DNA from: Clostridia bacterium
Lineage (GTDB): Bacteria > Bacillota > Sulfobacillia > SLMV01
Length of the DNA stretch: 6,929 nt
Assembly: GCA_003554565.1 (NCBI GenBank)
Contig: PWGR01000279.1
Location: 1-6,929 of the forward strand
Direction of reading: 5' to 3'
The notes beneath the pieces are model-generated. The model did no database searches, was not told where the DNA came from, and was given only the letters and a program-made list of their open reading frames with translations. This document shows, one piece after another, positions 5,881 through 6,929 of this stretch. Both the position numbers and the translations under genes were made by a program. Every line of letters starts with the position of its first letter. The first letter of the stretch is position 1.

Positions 5881-6549
5881 TCAGGTATGCCGTTCCATAC
5901 GCCTTCGTCTGCTCAAATAGGCTTCCAGCTTCCGCTTGACCCGCTGCAGTGCATTGTCGACCGCTTTCCAGCTGCAGCCCACCTCCTCGGCTATTTCCCG
6001 GTACGAGCTGAAGCTTGTGTCCAGATGGCACATCAGGACGCGCCACTCCAAGTTGGTGAGGATCTCGCCCATAATCTGCTCAAACTGGGCGAATTCCTCG
6101 CGAAGAATCACCATCTCCTCCGGTCCAAAAGTGTATTCCATCTTCAACACCTCGATGAGAGTTCGGGTGGAATCATCACGGTATAGGGGCTTACTCAGTG
6201 AAACATAACCGTTGAGTGGGAGGTGCTTCTGACGGGTGGCGGCCTTGACCGCGGTTATGATCTGCCGCTGAATACACATGCGCGCAAAAGCCCGAAAGGG
6301 GACACCCTTATCGGGACGGAAATCCCTGATGGCCTTGAACAGCCCTATCATACCCTCCTGAATCAGATCCTCGCGGTCCGCCCCTGCCAGAAAATAGCCG
6401 GAGGCACTCGATGCAGCGAGATCTCTGTACTTGCATATTAGAAATTCGAGGGCCTGTTCGCATCCCGCCCGAGCCAAGTGCACCAAATCCTCGTCTTCCA
6501 TGGCTGCCAGATCAGGTGATGGTGGTTCGGAAGGCAGTTCAACCGTCAC
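5881..6549 (-). CDS. sigH: RNA polymerase sigma-H factor (sporulation)
   Basis: A 222-residue sigma-70-family factor closely resembling Bacillus SigH/Spo0H (218 residues), which directs RNA polymerase to transition-state and early sporulation promoters. Region 2 contains FLICKYRDLA (36-45), the core-binding DREDLIQEGMIGLFKAIRDF (58-77), and RQIITAVKAATRQKHLPLN (95-113), where Bacillus SigH is nearly identical, then YVSLSKPLY. Region 4 holds the helix-turn-helix YREIAEEVGCSWKAVDNALQ (183-202), followed by RVKRKL; 'IDNALQRVKRKLE' is a SigH hallmark. Just before it, 'LDTSFSSY' is one or two residues longer than in Bacillus. The GTG at 6549 is chosen for its ribosome site. Starting at the ATG at 6633 would add 28 atypical residues; the ATG at 6501 would remove 16. 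The presumed rlmB end upstream fits the conserved order. Downstream, however, a convergent MmgE/PrpD gene replaces the tuf/rpmG/secE/nusG cluster usual in this neighbourhood. Confidence 0.96.
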   Translation of the reverse strand: MTVELPSEPPSPDLAAMEDEDLVHLARAGCEQALEFLICKYRDLAASSASGYFLAGADREDLIQEGMIGLFKAIRDFRPDKGVPFRAFARMCIQRQIITAVKAATRQKHLPLNGYVSLSKPLYRDDSTRTLIEVLKMEYTFGPEEMVILREEFAQFEQIMGEILTNLEWRVLMCHLDTSFSSYREIAEEVGCSWKAVDNALQRVKRKLEAYLSRRRRMERHT

Positions 6550-6555
6550 GCAAAT

Positions 6556-6562
6556 CTCCTCC
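6556..6562 (-). promoter_or_regulatory. sigH: Ribosome binding site fixing the sigH GTG start
   Basis: Read on the minus strand, GGAGGAG is followed by six bases (ATTTGC) and then GTG at 6549-6547. Neither in-frame alternative start, the ATG at 6633 or the ATG at 6501, has a comparable site, and the resulting 222 residues match SigH length. Confidence 0.8.
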
Positions 6563-6783
6563 GGTTCATACGGAACAGACACGAGGCAACTGTGATGGGA
6601 AGCACGGTTCCAGGCCGTCCAGTGGTACATCACTTTTATTCAAACCAGTGTGAGGTTGCGTCAGTGCTGACCTGCAACAAGGAAACTTACAGATCAACTA
6701 AGCCCGACTCCTTCTGCAGCAAGAAGGTAACGCTCTCTGACAAGTACGGGTAATTTCGACGGATGCATCCTTTTTCTGCCTTC

Positions 6784-6813
6784 ACTATACACGACACAAA
6801 TCGACAACCGCAA
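6784..6813 (-). promoter_or_regulatory. sigH: Candidate sigma-A promoter for sigH
   Basis: On the minus strand, TTGCGG (6813-6808) and TATAGT (6789-6784) are separated by 18 bases. TATAGT matches the -10 consensus at five of six positions; the -35 keeps only TTG. It would give a leader of about 230 bases before the GTG. A Spo0A-box-like TGTCGAT (6806-6800) lies within the spacer. Confidence 0.35.
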
Positions 6814-6880
6814 CCCATAGGGGTCCCACAAATAAGCTCCCGGAGGATCTCAAAATACCGACAAATTCATGCCCCAGATG

Positions 6881-6929
6881 CTACCTGCGCTCTGCCAGCA
6901 TCCGTCGCACGTGCAGCAGTATTCCAGCA
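6881..6929 (-). CDS. rlmB: Probable 3' end of rlmB (23S rRNA methyltransferase), partial
   Basis: A minus-strand frame enters from the right edge and ends at TAG (6883-6881). It gives only 15 residues, AGILLHVRRMLAERR. This resembles the C-terminus of SpoU/TrmH-family 23S rRNA 2'-O-methyltransferases such as RlmB, which end in a helix of the type SVAAGILLYEVxRQR. In Bacillus and many Clostridia rlmB lies just upstream of sigH in the same direction (with yacP between them in Bacillus), so position and sequence agree. The evidence is a very short peptide plus synteny, so another family remains possible; the other two frames at this edge are Cys- or Ala-rich and less protein-like. Confidence 0.5.
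   Translation of the reverse strand, partial: AGILLHVRRMLAERR

Larger units (their letters stand above)
6550..6880 (-). other. sigH upstream region, no gene
   Basis: This 331-base stretch between the presumed rlmB stop and the sigH start has no protein-like frame on either strand. It holds the sigH ribosome site, one promoter candidate (6784-6813), a perfect palindrome GGATGCATCC (6761-6770), and three heptamers one or two bases from the Spo0A box. No clear terminator for the upstream gene was found, so sigH may be transcribed both by read-through and from its own promoter. Confidence 0.5.

Noticed and set aside
6757..6907. 10-bp inverted repeat pair CGACGGATGC / GCATCCGTCG 130 bp apart, plus palindrome GGATGCATCC followed by five T
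   Set aside because: Distant 10-bp repeats are expected by chance in this window. The palindrome has no loop and so cannot form a terminator hairpin despite the T-run.
1..6929. Mobile element, CRISPR, tRNA/rRNA or defence system
   Set aside because: No transposase or integrase motifs, terminal repeats, regularly spaced repeats or cloverleaf sequences were seen on either strand.

Overview
The window reads as moderately GC-rich chromosomal DNA (roughly 55-60% GC by eye) from a spore-forming Bacillota, most likely an anaerobic clostridial lineage of the Peptococcaceae/Moorella type. The main evidence is a full-length sporulation sigma factor SigH at the right end, with the last codons of what looks like RlmB upstream of it, as in the conserved rlmB-sigH neighbourhood. 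A DUF3786 protein, a family common in strict anaerobes, and consistently strong GGAGG-type ribosome binding sites agree. Genus-level placement is not possible from what I can see.

Left part (1-1724): the start of an unrecognised minus-strand gene runs off the left edge (1-153). About 315 bases without a convincing gene follow, then a small flavodoxin-fold protein on the plus strand (469-909). It ends at a 10-bp GC-rich hairpin terminator (924-965). That hairpin lies between convergent genes and may also serve the DUF3786 gene, which reads leftward (1065-1724).

Middle (1864-3461, minus strand): a carbon-nitrogen hydrolase of the nitrilase superfamily precedes the DUF3786 gene with a 139-bp gap. 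Upstream of it lie a 404-base gene-free stretch, a bulged hairpin terminator with a T-run (about 2994-3056), and a 102-residue DUF5658-type membrane protein. The DUF5658 gene is divergent from the next gene. A 217-bp spacer separates them and carries a minus-strand promoter candidate overlapped by a perfect dyad.

Right part (3679-6929): a long TspO-like (tryptophan-rich sensory) membrane protein and an MmgE/PrpD-family enzyme lie in tandem on the plus strand and may be cotranscribed. The MmgE/PrpD gene runs tail to tail, 27 bp away, into sigH on the minus strand. The sigH start is best placed at a GTG with an ideal ribosome binding site, giving 222 residues. Upstream of sigH are 331 bases with a plausible sigma-A-type promoter and several Spo0A-box-like heptamers, then the presumed rlmB 3' end.

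The genes look like a set of individually regulated housekeeping or accessory metabolic functions next to a conserved sporulation locus. I see no transposase, integrase, CRISPR, tRNA, rRNA or obvious defence system. Nothing here amounts to a clearly new multi-gene system. The most interesting points are the broken synteny downstream of sigH, its regulatory region, the bulged terminator with its long nitrilase leader, and the pairing of nitrilase with DUF3786.
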